Assembly (NCBI RefSeq): GCF_963676685.1
Contig: NC_092346.1
Span: 75,283,821-75,347,820 of the forward strand
Source of the DNA: Mytilus edulis
Taxonomy: Eukaryota; Mollusca; Bivalvia; Mytilida; Mytilidae
Length of the DNA stretch: 64,000 bases
Reading direction: 5' to 3'
The notes under the pieces were generated by a model, which was not told the origin of the DNA, did no database searches, and saw only the letters and a list, made by a program, of their open reading frames with translations. The translations under genes were made by a program, and so were the position numbers. Positions 42,641 to 54,373 of the stretch are shown here, one piece after another (position 1 is the stretch's first letter; the number at the start of each line of letters is the position of its first letter).

Positions 42641-43124
42641 TCTCTATATATTTATTTCCTCTTCATTCTATTGATCTTTGATAATATGTTTATCAAAAGT
42701 AATTACGAGCAGAGTCTGAAATTGAACATTTTTTTTCTTTTTAGATTTTAAGGCGATTACCCAAAACTGTAAATAGAGGGGAACACCATTAACGGGCTAA
42801 TATGAAATAAAATGTGTCCAAAGAAACTTTTTACGACCAAATAAAAATTATAATATATATATATCATTCAAAACATGTTTCAGCCGTGTGTTATTCCGGA
42901 CCATTCAACTCGTTTATTCAGCGTCTTTTCCGAGGACAGTTGCAGTACTAAATGATCCATAATTGGTAGAACTATGTGTCATATTCTCTACCATCATTTT
43001 AATTTCATATTTTACGACTTAGGTCTATTTATTTTTATTTTTGTAACACAATGTAAACAAATCTTTAATTATCTTGTCGTTCGAAAACGTTTCCATTGTG
43101 TGTATGATTTTTGTAGTTGACTAT

Positions 43125-43990
43125 GCTAAACCCTTATTTTAAGTGGGATTCTTGTTGCTCAGTCTATTTTTATATATGTTGTATTTGGTGTACTGTTGTT
43201 TGTCTTTTTGTCTTCTATTCCTTTTTTTAATGGGATTGTCATTTTATTTTCGCCTAAAAAGTTTGAAATTGCCTTTCGATTTTATTTCGCATCTCTTATT
43301 TTACTATTACTGTATGAGGAAACAGTCTAGTCATACTAGTCCCACAACTACATAAGTTAAAAGTACGACCAAGAAATATAATAAAACAAAGACGTATCAC
43401 CGGGTTTGAAATTGCATTAGCAATACTAGTGGAGCAGTATCTGATTGCACTTCCGGAGCACATAAGAACACCCAGGGTTTTAGTGGGATTCCTGTTGATC
43501 AGTCATTATATGATTTTAATATGTTGTGTTTGTTGTACTGTTGTTTGTATTTGTTTTTTGTCAAGACGTTGTCACTCTATTTTCGACTAAAGATAGAATT
43601 GAGAATGGAAATGGGGAATGTGTCAAAGAGACTAAAGATGCGTTAAGTTAAAACTACGACCAAGAAATATAATAAAACAAAGATTATCACCGGGTTTGAA
43701 GTTGCATTAGCAATACGATGGATGCTACTAGTTGAACAGTATCTGATTACACTTCCGTAGCATATAAGATCACCACCGGTTTTTAGTAGGATTTTTGTCG
43801 CTCAGTCATTATTTTAATATGTTGTGTTTGGTGTACTGTTTGTATTTTTTGTCTTGGATTCGTTTTTTGTCATGACATTGTCACTTTATTTTCGACTAAA
43901 GAGTTTGAATGTGCCTTTTGTATTATTCGCCTCTCTTTTTTTTACCATTGCTGATGGAGAGGACACAATCTCATCATACCTGTACCACAA
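43125..43990 (+). repeat. Three successive tails of the Penelope-like family
   Basis: Three related segments follow one another (about 43125-43475, 43476-43790, 43780-43990), each with a GTGTACTGTT word and a (T)CGACTAAAGA-like word; the second also contains GAGAATGGAAATGGGGAATG. The blocks between them share ACGACCAAGAAATATAATAA. They look like tandem partial copies of one retroelement 3' end. Confidence 0.5.
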
Positions 43991-44088
43991 CTCCATTAGT
44001 TAAAAATGTCACCATGAAATTTACAGATTTTATTTTAATTGTGGGTAAACTAATAACACATGATAGACGTTAGAGACGCACTCGAGTA

Positions 44089-44094
44089 CTGGTC
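44089..44094. repeat. Target-site duplication CTGGTC (left)
   Basis: CTGGTC before the left end of the foldback element, repeated at 48448-48453 after the right end; it may be 7 bp (ACTGGTC). Confidence 0.75.
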
Positions 44095-44101
44095 TGTGGC
44101 A

Positions 44102-44310
44102 CCGTTAAAGTCCACAATTCCTCTAAAGTCCACAACACCGCTAAAGTCCACAACAATTTCCCGCTAAAGTCCACAACGCCGCTAAAGTCCACAAACTTTC
44201 CGCTAAAGTCCACAAAATGACCTCCGCTAAAGTCCACAAGAAAACGCCGTTAAAGTCCACAATAACAACTTCCGCTAAAGTCCACAAAAAAGCACCGTTA
44301 AAGTCCAAAC
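44102..44310 (+). repeat. Ten-copy TAAAGTCCACAA array, left arm
   Basis: The core (C/T)TAAAGTCCACAA occurs ten times with spacers of 4-11 bp, mostly preceded by CCG. The mirror array is at about 48232-48440. Confidence 0.9.
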
Positions 44311-44797
44311 ATTTTTTTTTATTATCAAAAGATCAATTCGCTGGTTTTATACTCCCAATAGTATATATATCTAATAAAAAGCATGAACCCTTGTTTTTTC
44401 AAAGTATTTCTTACGAAAGCGTATTAGGGACATAGTAAACATAAAATTTGTAATGAAATATTTTTCAAAGTCGAAATTTTTACTTAATCTCGATTTTTTG
44501 ACATTCTCAAATTTTTGGATTACGACTAAGTAAAAATTCAAAATTTGGATTTTTTTAAAACTCGAAATTTAGACTTTTCTCAAACGCAAAATTTCGCCTT
44601 TTCTCAAACTCAAAATTTCGACTTTACTTCAAATTAAAAAAATGACATTATAACGTACACGTGAGTGATTTTGATTAAAAAAAAACACAAAAAAAAACAG
44701 ACATGCAAGATTTTTCATATATCGTTTTACTTTGTTTTAAAAATAATTTCAATATAAGCAAAAGGTAAATTAACAAAAATACTATGTTCAAAGTTAG

Positions 44798-44985
44798 CCA
44801 CGCTCATCACGATCTTGAAGACCACACCACGACCGTGATACGACCTTACTGCGATCTACACGATCGTACTACGATCATCAAAATTTGCATTTTTTTCACA
44901 GATCGTAGTGCGATATTAATCATGCTCATACCGCGACCTCACCACGTTCTGATTTTTTTTAGATCGAGGTGAGCGTGGTGCAATC
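44798..44985. repeat. Small inverted-repeat insert
   Basis: CCACGCTCATCACGATC near the start is answered by the inverse of GATCGAGGTGAGCGTGG at the end. The inside is built of ACGATC-like words. The opposite arm of the foldback lacks it. Confidence 0.45.
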
Positions 44986-45011
44986 GTGGTCTAGTGGGAC
45001 TGGACCTTTAA

Positions 45012-47065
45012 GCTGGGGTCACACATTCACGTTTTTTACTGCCGTCTCAGTTTGACAGGACCATTCCCGATTAAAATTTGTCAAAGGTCTGATCAAGATC
45101 CTGTGAATCGTGCATGGAAATTTAAACCTTAATTAAAATTTGTAAAACAAATAATTTAATCACGACAACAATCAGATCAGGAAGCGACGATATTCAACCG
45201 TTTCTAAGCGAATTAGTCCCGATAATCCCGTTCTGAATCCGCTTTTAACCCGATTTGTATTTTTCGCCAGGTAAAATTCGACCGAGTATGTCACGACTTC
45301 GTCCCCACTCTACCGAACGTAATCCGACAAAGATCAGACAGTGACAGACAGTGAACCAACGCTGACGGAAGATATCCGTTAGAAAACTGTCGGCATATTC
45401 GGGATGCTCTGGTACTGTCTGAACGTAATCCTATCACGGTCCGCTCTATCGCATTGCAAACGTCTTTGTCTGGTCTCTATCGTACTGTATTCTGTAATTG
45501 TCGGGACTCTGACGTTGGTATCATTGATTAATTTCGTATTAATAACGGGACTGTTTCGGAACGGTTTCGGCAACAAACGGTTCGCAATCGACAAGATCTG
45601 GATGCAATCTGGACTCAATCTGCAGAAAAACAACTATGAAAAATTACTCCGGATCATTCTCGTTCCACAAGGCACCGTCCAGAATACACAAGACATTGTT
45701 CGGAATTCGATCCGATACAGCAGAATCTGTTCCGACATAACCACGATTGTAATCTGACTAGACAAAATCGGCTGAGTTGTCTCGAATGTTACGGGACGCA
45801 CCTAACTGTCGGGGTGCTGTGCCGAACTATTCGGACTCTACCCGACTCGTAAGCACCTGTTACGAACCAAAACGACTGCGTTCAGACAATGATAGGACAT
45901 TCCAGATAATTAAGGATACTAATCCGACTTTTTCACTTTTCGTGTCGTATTGCTGTCTGATCTCAAACGGGAGCAATAAACGGCAATGTGTGAACCCCGC
46001 ATAATGCGGGGTTCACACATTGCCGAGCAAAATGATCTCAAACGGGAGCAATAATCGGCAATGTGTGAACCCCGCATAATGCGGGGTTCACACATTGCCG
46101 ATTATTGCTCCCGTTTGAGATCAGACAGCAATACGATATGAAAAGTGAAAAAGTCGGATTGGTATCCTCAATTATCTGGATTGTCATATCATTGTCTGAA
46201 CGTATTCGTTTTAGTTCGTAACAGATTCCTACGGATCGGGAAGGGTCTGAATAGTTCGGCAAAGCATCCCGACAGTTAGGTGCGTCCCGTAACATTCGGG
46301 GCAACTCAGCCGATTTTGTTAATCGGATTACAATCGTGGCTATGTCGTGACAGATTCTGCTGTATCGGATCGAATACCGAACAATGTCTTGTGTATTCTG
46401 GACGGTGTCCTGTGGAACGGAAATGATCCGGAGTAATTTTTCATAGCTGTTTTTCTGCCGATTGAGTCCAGATTGCACCCAGATCTTGTCGATTGAGAAC
46501 CGTTTTTTGCCGAAACCTTTCCGAAACAGTCCCGTTATTAACACGAAATTCGTCAATGATACCCACGTCAGAGTCCCGACAACTAAAGAATACAATACGA
46601 CTGAGACCAGACAAAGCCGTTTGCAATGCGATAGAGCGGACCGTGATAGGATTACGTTCCGACAGTACCTGATCATCCCGAATATGCCGACAGTTTTCCA
46701 ACAAATAACTTCCGTCAGCGTCGGTTCACTGTCTGGTCACTGTCTGATCTCAGTCGGATTACATTCGGTAGAGTCGGGACGCAGTCGTGACATACTCGGT
46801 CGAATTTTACCTGGCGAAAAATACAAATCGGATTAGAAGCGGATTCAGAACGGGATTATCGGGACTTATTCGCTTAGAAACGGTTGAATATCGGTGCTTC
46901 CTGATCTGATTGTTGTCGTGATCAAATTATTTTTTTTACAAATTTTAATTTAAGTTTGAATTTCCATCCACGATTCACAGGATCTTGATCAGACTTTTAA
47001 TAAATTTTAATCGGGAATGGTCCTGTCAAGAACGGTAGTAAAAATCGTGAATGTGTGACCCCAGC
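45012..47065. mobile_element. TTAA-flanked inverted dimer of a 1-kb TIR element
   Basis: TTAA at 45008-45011 and 47066-47069 flank a near-perfect palindrome starting GCTGGGGTCACACATTCACG. Each arm (45012-46000 and 46081-47065, about 990 bp) looks like a complete element, because its inner end (GCGGGGTTCACACATTGCCG, inverted) resembles its outer end. Between the arms lies a 70-bp miniature (46006-46075) with the same inner termini, bracketed by ATAAT. The arms are more GC-rich than their surroundings and full of CCGA/TCGG words. Long open stretches appear in several frames of both arms, but none has features of a protein. Confidence 0.75.
46006..46075. repeat. 70-bp miniature element at the dimer centre
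   Basis: Starts GCGGGGTTCACACATTGCCG and ends with its inverse; the inside keeps CTCAAACGGGAGCAATAAT, copied from the subterminal part of the arms. ATAAT flanks it at 46001-46005 and 46076-46080. Confidence 0.7.
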
Positions 47066-47066
47066 T

Positions 47067-47160
47067 TAAGGGACATAGTAAGGTCGTTAGTTTAAGGCCC
47101 CACATAAGGGACATAGAAAGGTCGTTAGTTTAAGGCCCCACATAAGGGACATAATAAGGC
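47067..47160 (+). repeat. 38-bp tandem repeat
   Basis: TAAGGGACATAGTAAGGTCG starts at 47067, 47105 and 47143 (last copy partial), a 38-bp period. Confidence 0.85.
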
Positions 47161-48231
47161 CGTCTTATTGGAAATAATACCATATCTCAGTCTTTTAATA
47201 TATAGTAGAAATAAAATTAGCCGTGAACTTCTTTTTTCAAAGTCGAAATTTTGGCATTTCAAATCTGTAAATTTCGACTTTAACTCGAAATTTAACTATT
47301 CAAATCTCGAAATTTTGACTTTAACTTGAAACTTTAACATTCTTAAATCTTGAATTTTATTCAAACTAAAAATTTCTGTCAACATGCATGTTCTTTCCGA
47401 ATGAAACTCTTCAATATTATCCTTATCATATTTTTAGAACCAAACGAATTTCTGAAAATAAATTGCCAAAATGTCTGGATCCTCGGTTGCTTTTTAATTT
47501 GCGTCCATGTCTTCTCCTCATAAAATTGTAATACTAGTAGCTTTGTTTGATTACTAACAGCCTATGTTTAAATAGTGAGGAAACGACGAAATGTTCTGTT
47601 TTAAAAGTTTTTTGTTTTTGTTTTAAAAAAGTCGATATGTTGTCCACACGTACATTTGATTCGAATCGAAGGCTAATCGAATTCGCTAATCGTGTTCACA
47701 CACTCTTCCTTTTTTTATTCATATTGATTTGAATTGACTAATTCGCACTAACCAATTCGCCTTAGAAATCCGTTTTTGTTGATACGAATTAAAAGTTAAC
47801 GACGTTCGGACAGTAAAGCGAATTACGTGTGAACGCATTATAAGAAAAGTCAAAACTTGGAGTTTAAGAAAGTATTTTTTTGAGTTTGAAGTAAAGTCGA
47901 AATTTTGAGTTTGAGAAAAGTCGAATTTTGCGTTTGAGAAAAGTCGAAATGTCGAGTTTTAAAAAAAATCCAAATTTTGAATTTTTACTTAGTCGGAATT
48001 CAAAAATTTGAGAAGGTCAAAAATTCTAGATTAAGTCGAAATTTTTAAAATTTGGAATGTCAAAATTTCGACTTTGAAAAATATTTCATTACAAATTTTA
48101 TGTTTACTATGTCCCTAATACGCTTTCGTAAGAAATACTTTGAAAAAACAAGGGTTCATGCTTTTTATTAGATATATATACTATTGGGAGTATAAAACCA
48201 GCGAATTGATCTTTTGATAATAAAAAAAAAT

Positions 48232-48440
48232 GTTTGGACTTTAACGGTGCTTTTTTGTGGACTTTAGCGGAAGTTGTTATTGTGGACTTTAACGGCGTTT
48301 TCTTGTGGACTTTAGCGGAGGTCATTTTGTGGACTTTAGCGGAAAGTTTGTGGACTTTAGCGGCGTTGTGGACTTTAGCGGAAAATTGTTGTGGACTTTA
48401 GCGGTGTTGTGGACTTTAGAGGAATTGTGGACTTTAACGG
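48232..48440 (-). repeat. Ten-copy TAAAGTCCACAA array, right arm
   Basis: Inverse of 44102-44310, reading TTGTGGACTTTAGCGG and variants. Spacers match the left arm. Confidence 0.9.
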
Positions 48441-48592
48441 TGCCACACTGGTCCTTTCTTGGCGAAAAAAATACAAACTTCAGATAAGAAACAACATATT
48501 ATGTTCACAAATATATAAAACAGAGAAAAAATATTTTCGTCCTTCATTAATGTCTTGAGTGTCATATACATACTAGTACAACACCAACAGGT

Positions 48593-49068
48593 TTACAACT
48601 TTTCAAATATTTCTATTAATGTACCTTCATACAAATCTACATCCTTTGTCTTCCTGTATTTACAATAATCAAGATGAATTTCATGGTCCTTTTTATATAG
48701 TTTACCTTGTTCACAAGCACAAACAATTTTAACTTTAGGAAAATCATCTAAAGCTTTAATTGCAAATTGTACACTACTCTCAAATAACCCATATCTTTCA
48801 AGTTTCGCTGGTGAAAAATGGTCTGACATGTAGAAAAATATCAGTTTACATTTGTCCATGACATCTTGGAAGTGAATTTTATCATTGTTATTGCACCACA
48901 CGAAAATGTCTTCAAAAAGGTTTATTTTAATGTAATTATAACCCCATGTGTCTGCTAGCATTTTCAGATGATCCTTGAAACTCTGTATACTGTCTGTAAT
49001 ATCGGTAATTTCCATATCGTTTGTTTTTTGCAAACATACATTATCTTCTACGTGTAAGATAATAATAT
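48593..49068 (-). CDS. Terminal exon encoding a TIR-like domain
   Basis: A 476-bp exon from an acceptor (TTTTATTTACAG, exon begins at 49068) to a TAA at 48593-48595. It starts in phase 1; after the exon at 60299-60454 the junction codon becomes Asp, giving DIIILHVEDN, a good first beta strand of a TIR domain (DvFiSy..D pattern). DKCKLIFFYMSDHFS fits the conserved hydrophobic strand followed by S-x-x-F, and KVKIVCACEQ a later strand. About 157 residues is a normal TIR length. TIR domains act in innate immune signalling or cleave NAD. Box 2 is divergent, and the catalytic Glu of NADase types is not certain. Confidence 0.6.
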
Positions 49069-49442
49069 CTGTAAATAAAAAGATACATATATCAAATATA
49101 ATTATGTATTTATTCCTGTCACGATACTTATTCTAGAAAAATGTGCATGGCCCCGGTTATCGGTGTTAAATATTTTGCTTATTTCATTAATAATTAGTAA
49201 TGGAATTTTAGTATGCCCGCGTCACACTGTCCCGATTTTTATATACGATGGACACCCGAATGCGAAAATTACAAGTTCGTACGAAGTTGGTCCCGATCTC
49301 GTTAAAATACCAAAAAGTGACCGAAGCGAGTACGATGAATAATGAAGTCTATACGATGGTGCCGAACTTATTTACGATAGCAAAAGATGGACATACGGTC
49401 GAAGGTTAACCGAAGACGGTAATTTAAGCTTCATATCTCAGC

Positions 49443-49540
49443 CGAAGCCTACACGATGGACCACGAAGGCTACACGATGGATTACGAAGGCTACACGATG
49501 GATTACGAAGGCTACACGACGGATTACGATGAGGGCACGA
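49443..49540 (+). repeat. 21-bp tandem repeat
   Basis: ACGAAGGCTACACGATGGAT recurs about four to five times at a 21-bp period near the left end of the 49214-60065 element. The minus strand is open across it and would give a CSLRNPS repeat, which I treat as a by-product. Confidence 0.8.
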
Positions 49541-50216
49541 TGGCCATACGATGTCTAAAAGACTTAGTTTATTATCCCCTCGCCTACTACATGTAAGTTG
49601 CGTATAGAAAAAAAATGTTATGGACACTCTAGAACCAAAATGCTCAAAACTTGGTATGGTGTTACTTGTTAAGAATATCTTTAGCGCTATAGACTTTAAA
49701 GTTAAAAGGTCAAGGTGGCAGTGGCAGTTGTAATATAAGGCAATATTACTCTTGTGGACACTCTATAACCAATATGCTTCAAAAGATTTTAACCACATTT
49801 GGTATATTCTTCCTCTTTGTAATGATCTGACATTTTTTACGTTCAAGGCCAAAGGTCAAGGTCATGCAGATGGACTTGTTTTTTTCTCCTTCAAATAGCA
49901 TAATACACAGGAAATTGGTTGCTCATTTTTTTAACTGCTGGTTCTAAAGACAATATTAAAGGTTTTCAAGTTATTGTATATAGTTTATGTATCAAATATG
50001 CATATTCAATTTACCATTTTCTGCATGTGTCATTTACAAATATACAAATATAGTGTCCATATTTGTCCCCAATATGTTACATACGAGATGATGCCACGCT
50101 CGGCATTGCATTGTTTGAACTGTAAAATGTGTGCTCTAGTCTGAATAATCACCCATAATTATGCCCATGTTTACTGATCTATCTTAAAGGTAAGGTAATG
50201 GGTTCGTTGATCCTTT

Positions 50217-51431
50217 TTAGCTCACCTGGCCCGAAGGGTTAAGTGAGCTTATGCCATCACTTGGCGTCCGTCGTCGTCCGTCATCAGTCGTCGTCTGTCG
50301 TCGTAAACTATTTCAAGAATCTCCTCCTCTGAAACTACTAAGCCAAATACTTCCAAACTTTAACTGAATGTTCCTTAGGGTATTTAGTTTATAAATTGTA
50401 TCCGAAGTTTTGATCTATCAACAAACATGGCCGCCATGGCTAAAAATAGAACATGGGGGTAAAATGCAGTTTTTGGCTTATATCTCAAAAACGAAAGCAT
50501 TTAGAGCAAATCTGACTGGGTAAAAATGTTCATTAGGTCAAGATCTATTAGCCCTGAAATTTTCAGATGAATCAAACAACCCATTGTTGGGTTGCTGCCA
50601 CTTAATTGGTTATTCTAAGGAAATTTTGCAGTTTTTGGTCATTATCTTGAATATTATTATAGATAAAGATAAACTGTAAACAGCAAAAATGATCAGCAAA
50701 GTAAGATCTACAAATAAATTTTATATGACAATTTTTCTATTTCGTCAGAAAACATGGCCGTCATGACTAAAAATAGAAAACAGGGTAAAAGGCAGTTTTT
50801 GGCTTATATCTCAAAAACTCCAGCTTTTAGAGCAAGAAAGACAAAAGTTAAAGTATATATTAGGTCAAGGTCTACCTGTCCTGAAATTTTCAGCCGAATT
50901 GGGTAACTGTTTTTTCATGTATAATGCCCCTGAATTGATGATTTTAAAGAAATTTTGCAGTTTTTGGTTATTATCTTGAATATTATTATAGATACAGATA
51001 AACTGTTAATAGCAAAAATGTTAAGCAAAGTAAGATCTACAAATAAGTCAATTTGACCAAAATTGTCAATTGACCCCTAAAGGGGTTATTGGCCTTTAAT
51101 GACAATTTTTCACAATTTGTTCATCATATTTGCTAACTTTAAAAAATCTTCTTCTCTAAAACTACTCAACCAAATTCAACCAAACTTCAACTGAATGATA
51201 GGTAGCATGTATAAAAAAAAGTTTGTGATTTATTTACTATTTCGTCAAAAAACATGGCCGTCATGGCTAAAAATAGAACACAGGGTAAAATGCAGTATTG
51301 GCTTATATCTCAAACACTCCAGCATTTAGAGCAAATAAGACAAGAAGTTAAAGTATTTATTAGGTCAAGGTCTACCAGTCCGGACATTTTCAGCCGAATT
51401 GGGTAACTGGTTTTTCAGGTATAATGCCCCT
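50217..51431 (+). repeat. Mollusc dispersed repeat with internal units, left part
   Basis: Begins with AGCTCACCTGGCCCGAAGGG, which folds on itself (GCTCAC...GTGAGC), followed by GTCGTC iterations. The internal unit AACATGGCCG(C/T)CATG...AAAATAGAAC recurs at 50424, 50752 and 51251, and a diverged fourth copy lies at 59431 beyond the 51438-59114 insertion. The continuation is 59121-59600, ending AAGGTGAGCGATTCAGGCTC. No coding potential. Confidence 0.7.
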
Positions 51432-52005
51432 GAATTGTATGGAAAGCCAACGGGGTCAAAATTCTTAATTCGTAACTTGTCAATTCGTTACTTGTAACTG
51501 TGTAATTTCTAAATTGTCAATTCGTAAATTGTTAATTTGTAACTTGTTACTGTGTAATTCATAATGCTTAATTCGTAAATTGTCAATTTGTAACATGCAC
51601 CTTTGTAGTTTCAACATTCTCAATCGGTAAATTATCAGTTTGTTACTTGTAACTCTGCAATTTCATAATGCTTCATTCGTAAATTGTCGATTTGTAACTT
51701 GTATATTTGTATCAAAATTCAACATTCTTCATTTGTTTTGTTTTTTTATAATTTATTATTTTTCTTCATGAATCTACAAGTATCAACATATATTTATATT
51801 GTGGCACAATAAGCAAGCACATGAAATAGAAAAAAGCATTATAAGCATTCTATGAACTAACACTTAGAAATCTATGGATTGTATATAGTAATAACATTAT
51901 CATTAATATAGTAATAGTAGTGCAGGAAATATATATGAGCATACATATGGTATGGTATAACAGTATACAGATAATTTCAAATGCTCATATACATACATGT
52001 TAAAT

Positions 52006-53179
52006 TTAATTAATGACATTAGCCCAGGGGTTCCAGTACAAGTTGTGTTCTTCCACACTTAAGTATTTTGAAGAAATATGTTTCTCTAAAATCAAGTTTT
52101 CTTTTATGTAGTTTTGAAGACCTTTTATATTAGGTTTTATATCTTGCATCTTACATCTGTAAATAAAGTACTTCGTCAGTAAGATAACTTTATTTTTAAT
52201 AAAGTTCAATTTACAATTTTCATAGAGGCCAAAAATGACAATTTTCAAATTAAGTGGAATTTCGATAAGAACCTTATCGAAAATCCATGAATTTAGATTG
52301 TGCCAAAATGTCGGCTACAATATGACAACCCCAAAGTAAATGTTCTATAGTTTCAGGCTCTTCCTTGCAAAATGTACACAAATTACAACTAACAAGCTTC
52401 ATTTTAAAACGTAAAGCATTTGTCCCTAAAATATACTGAATAATTCTATATTGAAACCAACATAACCTAGTATTTTTTGAAACCTTGGTAACACACAAGT
52501 GTATTTTTTTCCAATTTTCTACAACTTTGTTAAGAATACCTTCCCATTTTTTTCTGCTACAAAATCTGTAGGTAAGATTCCTTGATTTAAAATAGTATAC
52601 ATGTCCTTTGAGCCCTTTTCGGACTTGAAGAAAATATCAATATTAAAAGGCATAATAGCCTGATGTTTTTTTTCTCTCTTTCAGTGTTGATTCCAATATC
52701 TTGTAGCCACTTTTTTAGTGCTAATATAAGTCCATAAACCTGTAGAAACATGGGTTTAAAATTATACATTATTTCAAAATTTTGATATGATAATATTTTT
52801 CCATGTTCATCTAACAGGTCATTTACAGTCCATACCCCATGGTTTGCCCAATTTTTTTATAGTAAACGCTGACATTATCAACTTTGATATGTTCGTTATG
52901 CCATATAGATGTAGAAATTACTTCCTCAAAAGAAAATGGATGTCTGAGTTTTGACATAGTTTTCCAGGCATGAAAAACTTCATCCCAAAATTTGTTTTTT
53001 GATTTTTTAGTAATTCCAAAATAAGCCAACTCTGTCAAATTTATATTTTGGGTGGAGGTAAATAATTGAATCCACTTAGATTTTGACTTTAATAATCTTC
53101 TAACCCAAGTTAGTTTTAAATCTTGTATAAAATTTCTCAAATTAATCATTTTAGGCCCCCTCGGAAGTATTCCTGACAT
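52006..53179 (-). pseudogene. LINE ORF2 C-terminal fragments
   Basis: Successive minus-strand pieces (52823-53179, 52587-52769, 52274-52498, 52006-52248) in shifted frames. The first has GLKMINLRNFIQDLKLTWVR-like L1 sequence, and 52274-52498 has CNLCTFCKEEPETIEHLLWGC, the C-terminal CCHC-like cluster of L1/Tx1 proteins. Multiple lesions make it dead. Confidence 0.75.
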
Positions 53180-53361
53180 AGAAGGTCCCGCTTGATCTTG
53201 TCAGGTTTATCATCCCAAATGAATGAATAAATTTTACTATTTAGTTGACTTAGCATATTATCATCTGGTCCTGGGATAGACAGGAACAGATGGTTAAATT
53301 TTGATATAGTAATTAATGACTTTATAATTGTTATTTTACCAAATGGGGTAAGTGACTGTTT

Positions 53362-53856
53362 TTACCATTTTTGTAATATTTTTTCTATTTCTTGTATTCG
53401 ATGAGCATAATTTAGATTGAACATTCTATCTAAATCAACACAGAAGGTGATACCCAATAATTTGAAGGTACTGAAACCCCATTTCAGTCCCCACTTTACA
53501 CATATTTTGTCTTGACTATGTTTTTTACTACCTATCCATATAACGTTTGTTTTGTCTAAGTTAATTTTCAGTCCAGATATCTCAGCATAGAACTGCAATA
53601 TACGGAGAGATGCATCCAGCGAGGAGGGCGACCCATCTAAAATCAGTGATGTGTCGTCTGCATATTGAGACAAGATATACTCTGAATCGTCTATCGTAAT
53701 ACCATTTATCTCATCACTACCTCTTACCAAAATGCCTAATATTTCAGCACATAGTAAGAAAAGGTAAGGAGATAAAGGATCACCCTGTCTACAGCCTCTC
53801 TCCACACGGAAAAAGTCTGACAGACAGCATGAGGGTGACAGTAGATGTAATATCAT
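53362..53856 (-). pseudogene. LINE reverse transcriptase fragment, palm
   Basis: Contains VERGCRQGDPLSPYLFLLC (motif B) and SQYADDTSLILDG (motif C, YADD active site), followed by GLKINLDKTN. It belongs with the upstream fragment but a frameshift separates them, and another lies near 53362. Confidence 0.82.
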
Positions 53857-53968
53857 TATAAAATGTTTTTATCCAGTTCATAATAGAATCTCCAAAATTA
53901 AAATACTTCAATGTTTCAAAAAGAAAGGCCCATGATATAGAGTCAAAGGCCTTCTCAAAATCAATGAG

Positions 53969-54373
53969 TTATAATATACCAGGGATATCATTTTCTTCTG
54001 TAAATTGTAAAATATCATATATAAGTCTACAGTTCTCCCCAATAAATCTACCCGGGATAAAGCCTGTTTGATCAGAATCAATAATTCTGTTTAGATCTGA
54101 CTTTATCCTCTCAGCAATACAACTAGAAGCTAGTTTGTATGTTGAAACCAAAAGTGTAATTGGACGCCAATTTTTTAAGAACTGTTTTGACTTGCCTTCT
54201 TTATGAATACATGTGATAACTCCCTGCCTCTGTGTGACAGACATTTCCCCTATCTGATAAGAATAATTTATTGACCTCAAAACAAACTTTCCAATGTCTA
54301 TCCAAAAAACTTTGAAAAATTCTGCAGTAAAACCATCTGACCCAGGACTTTTATTATTTTTCATCCTTTTCAA
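53969..54373 (-). pseudogene. LINE reverse transcriptase fragment, fingers
   Basis: Contains NNKSPGSDGFTAEFFK, LKNWRPITLL and DQTGFIPGRFIGEN, the standard order of L1/Tx1-clade reverse transcriptase before motif A. The frame ends just before FDF/LDFxKAFD-type sequence, which resumes in another frame near 53960. Confidence 0.8.

Larger units (their letters stand above)
44095..48447. mobile_element. Foldback element with subterminal arrays
   Basis: A 4.35-kb element whose arms (44095-44640 and about 47870-48447) are near-identical inverted copies beginning TGTGGCACCG. Each arm opens with ten iterations of (C/T)TAAAGTCCACAA. The flanks carry a 6- or 7-bp duplication. The middle holds the TTAA-flanked inverted dimer at 45012-47065, a smaller inverted structure at about 44798-44985, and a 38-bp tandem repeat at 47067-47160. 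No transposase is visible. Long arms with iterated subterminal repeats are the hallmark of foldback-type elements (family knowledge); the superfamily is open. Confidence 0.75.

Noticed and set aside
44217-44435. 72-residue frame repeated exactly at 48107-48325
   Set aside because: It lies in the mirrored arrays of the foldback element and its first half is a translation of the tandem (C/T)TAAAGTCCACAA unit. Identity comes from the arm duplication.
45404-46676. Long open frames in both arms of the inverted dimer (117 aa plus, 212 aa minus), similar between arms
   Set aside because: The similarity follows from the palindrome. Several frames on both strands are open at once (for example 46462-46836 plus and 46441-46704 minus), which fits low stop density in this GC-richer repeat. 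No domain, and the left arm has a stop between its two pieces.
49424-49627. 67-residue frame with repeated CSLRNPS
   Set aside because: Product of the 21-bp tandem repeat, whose length is a multiple of three.
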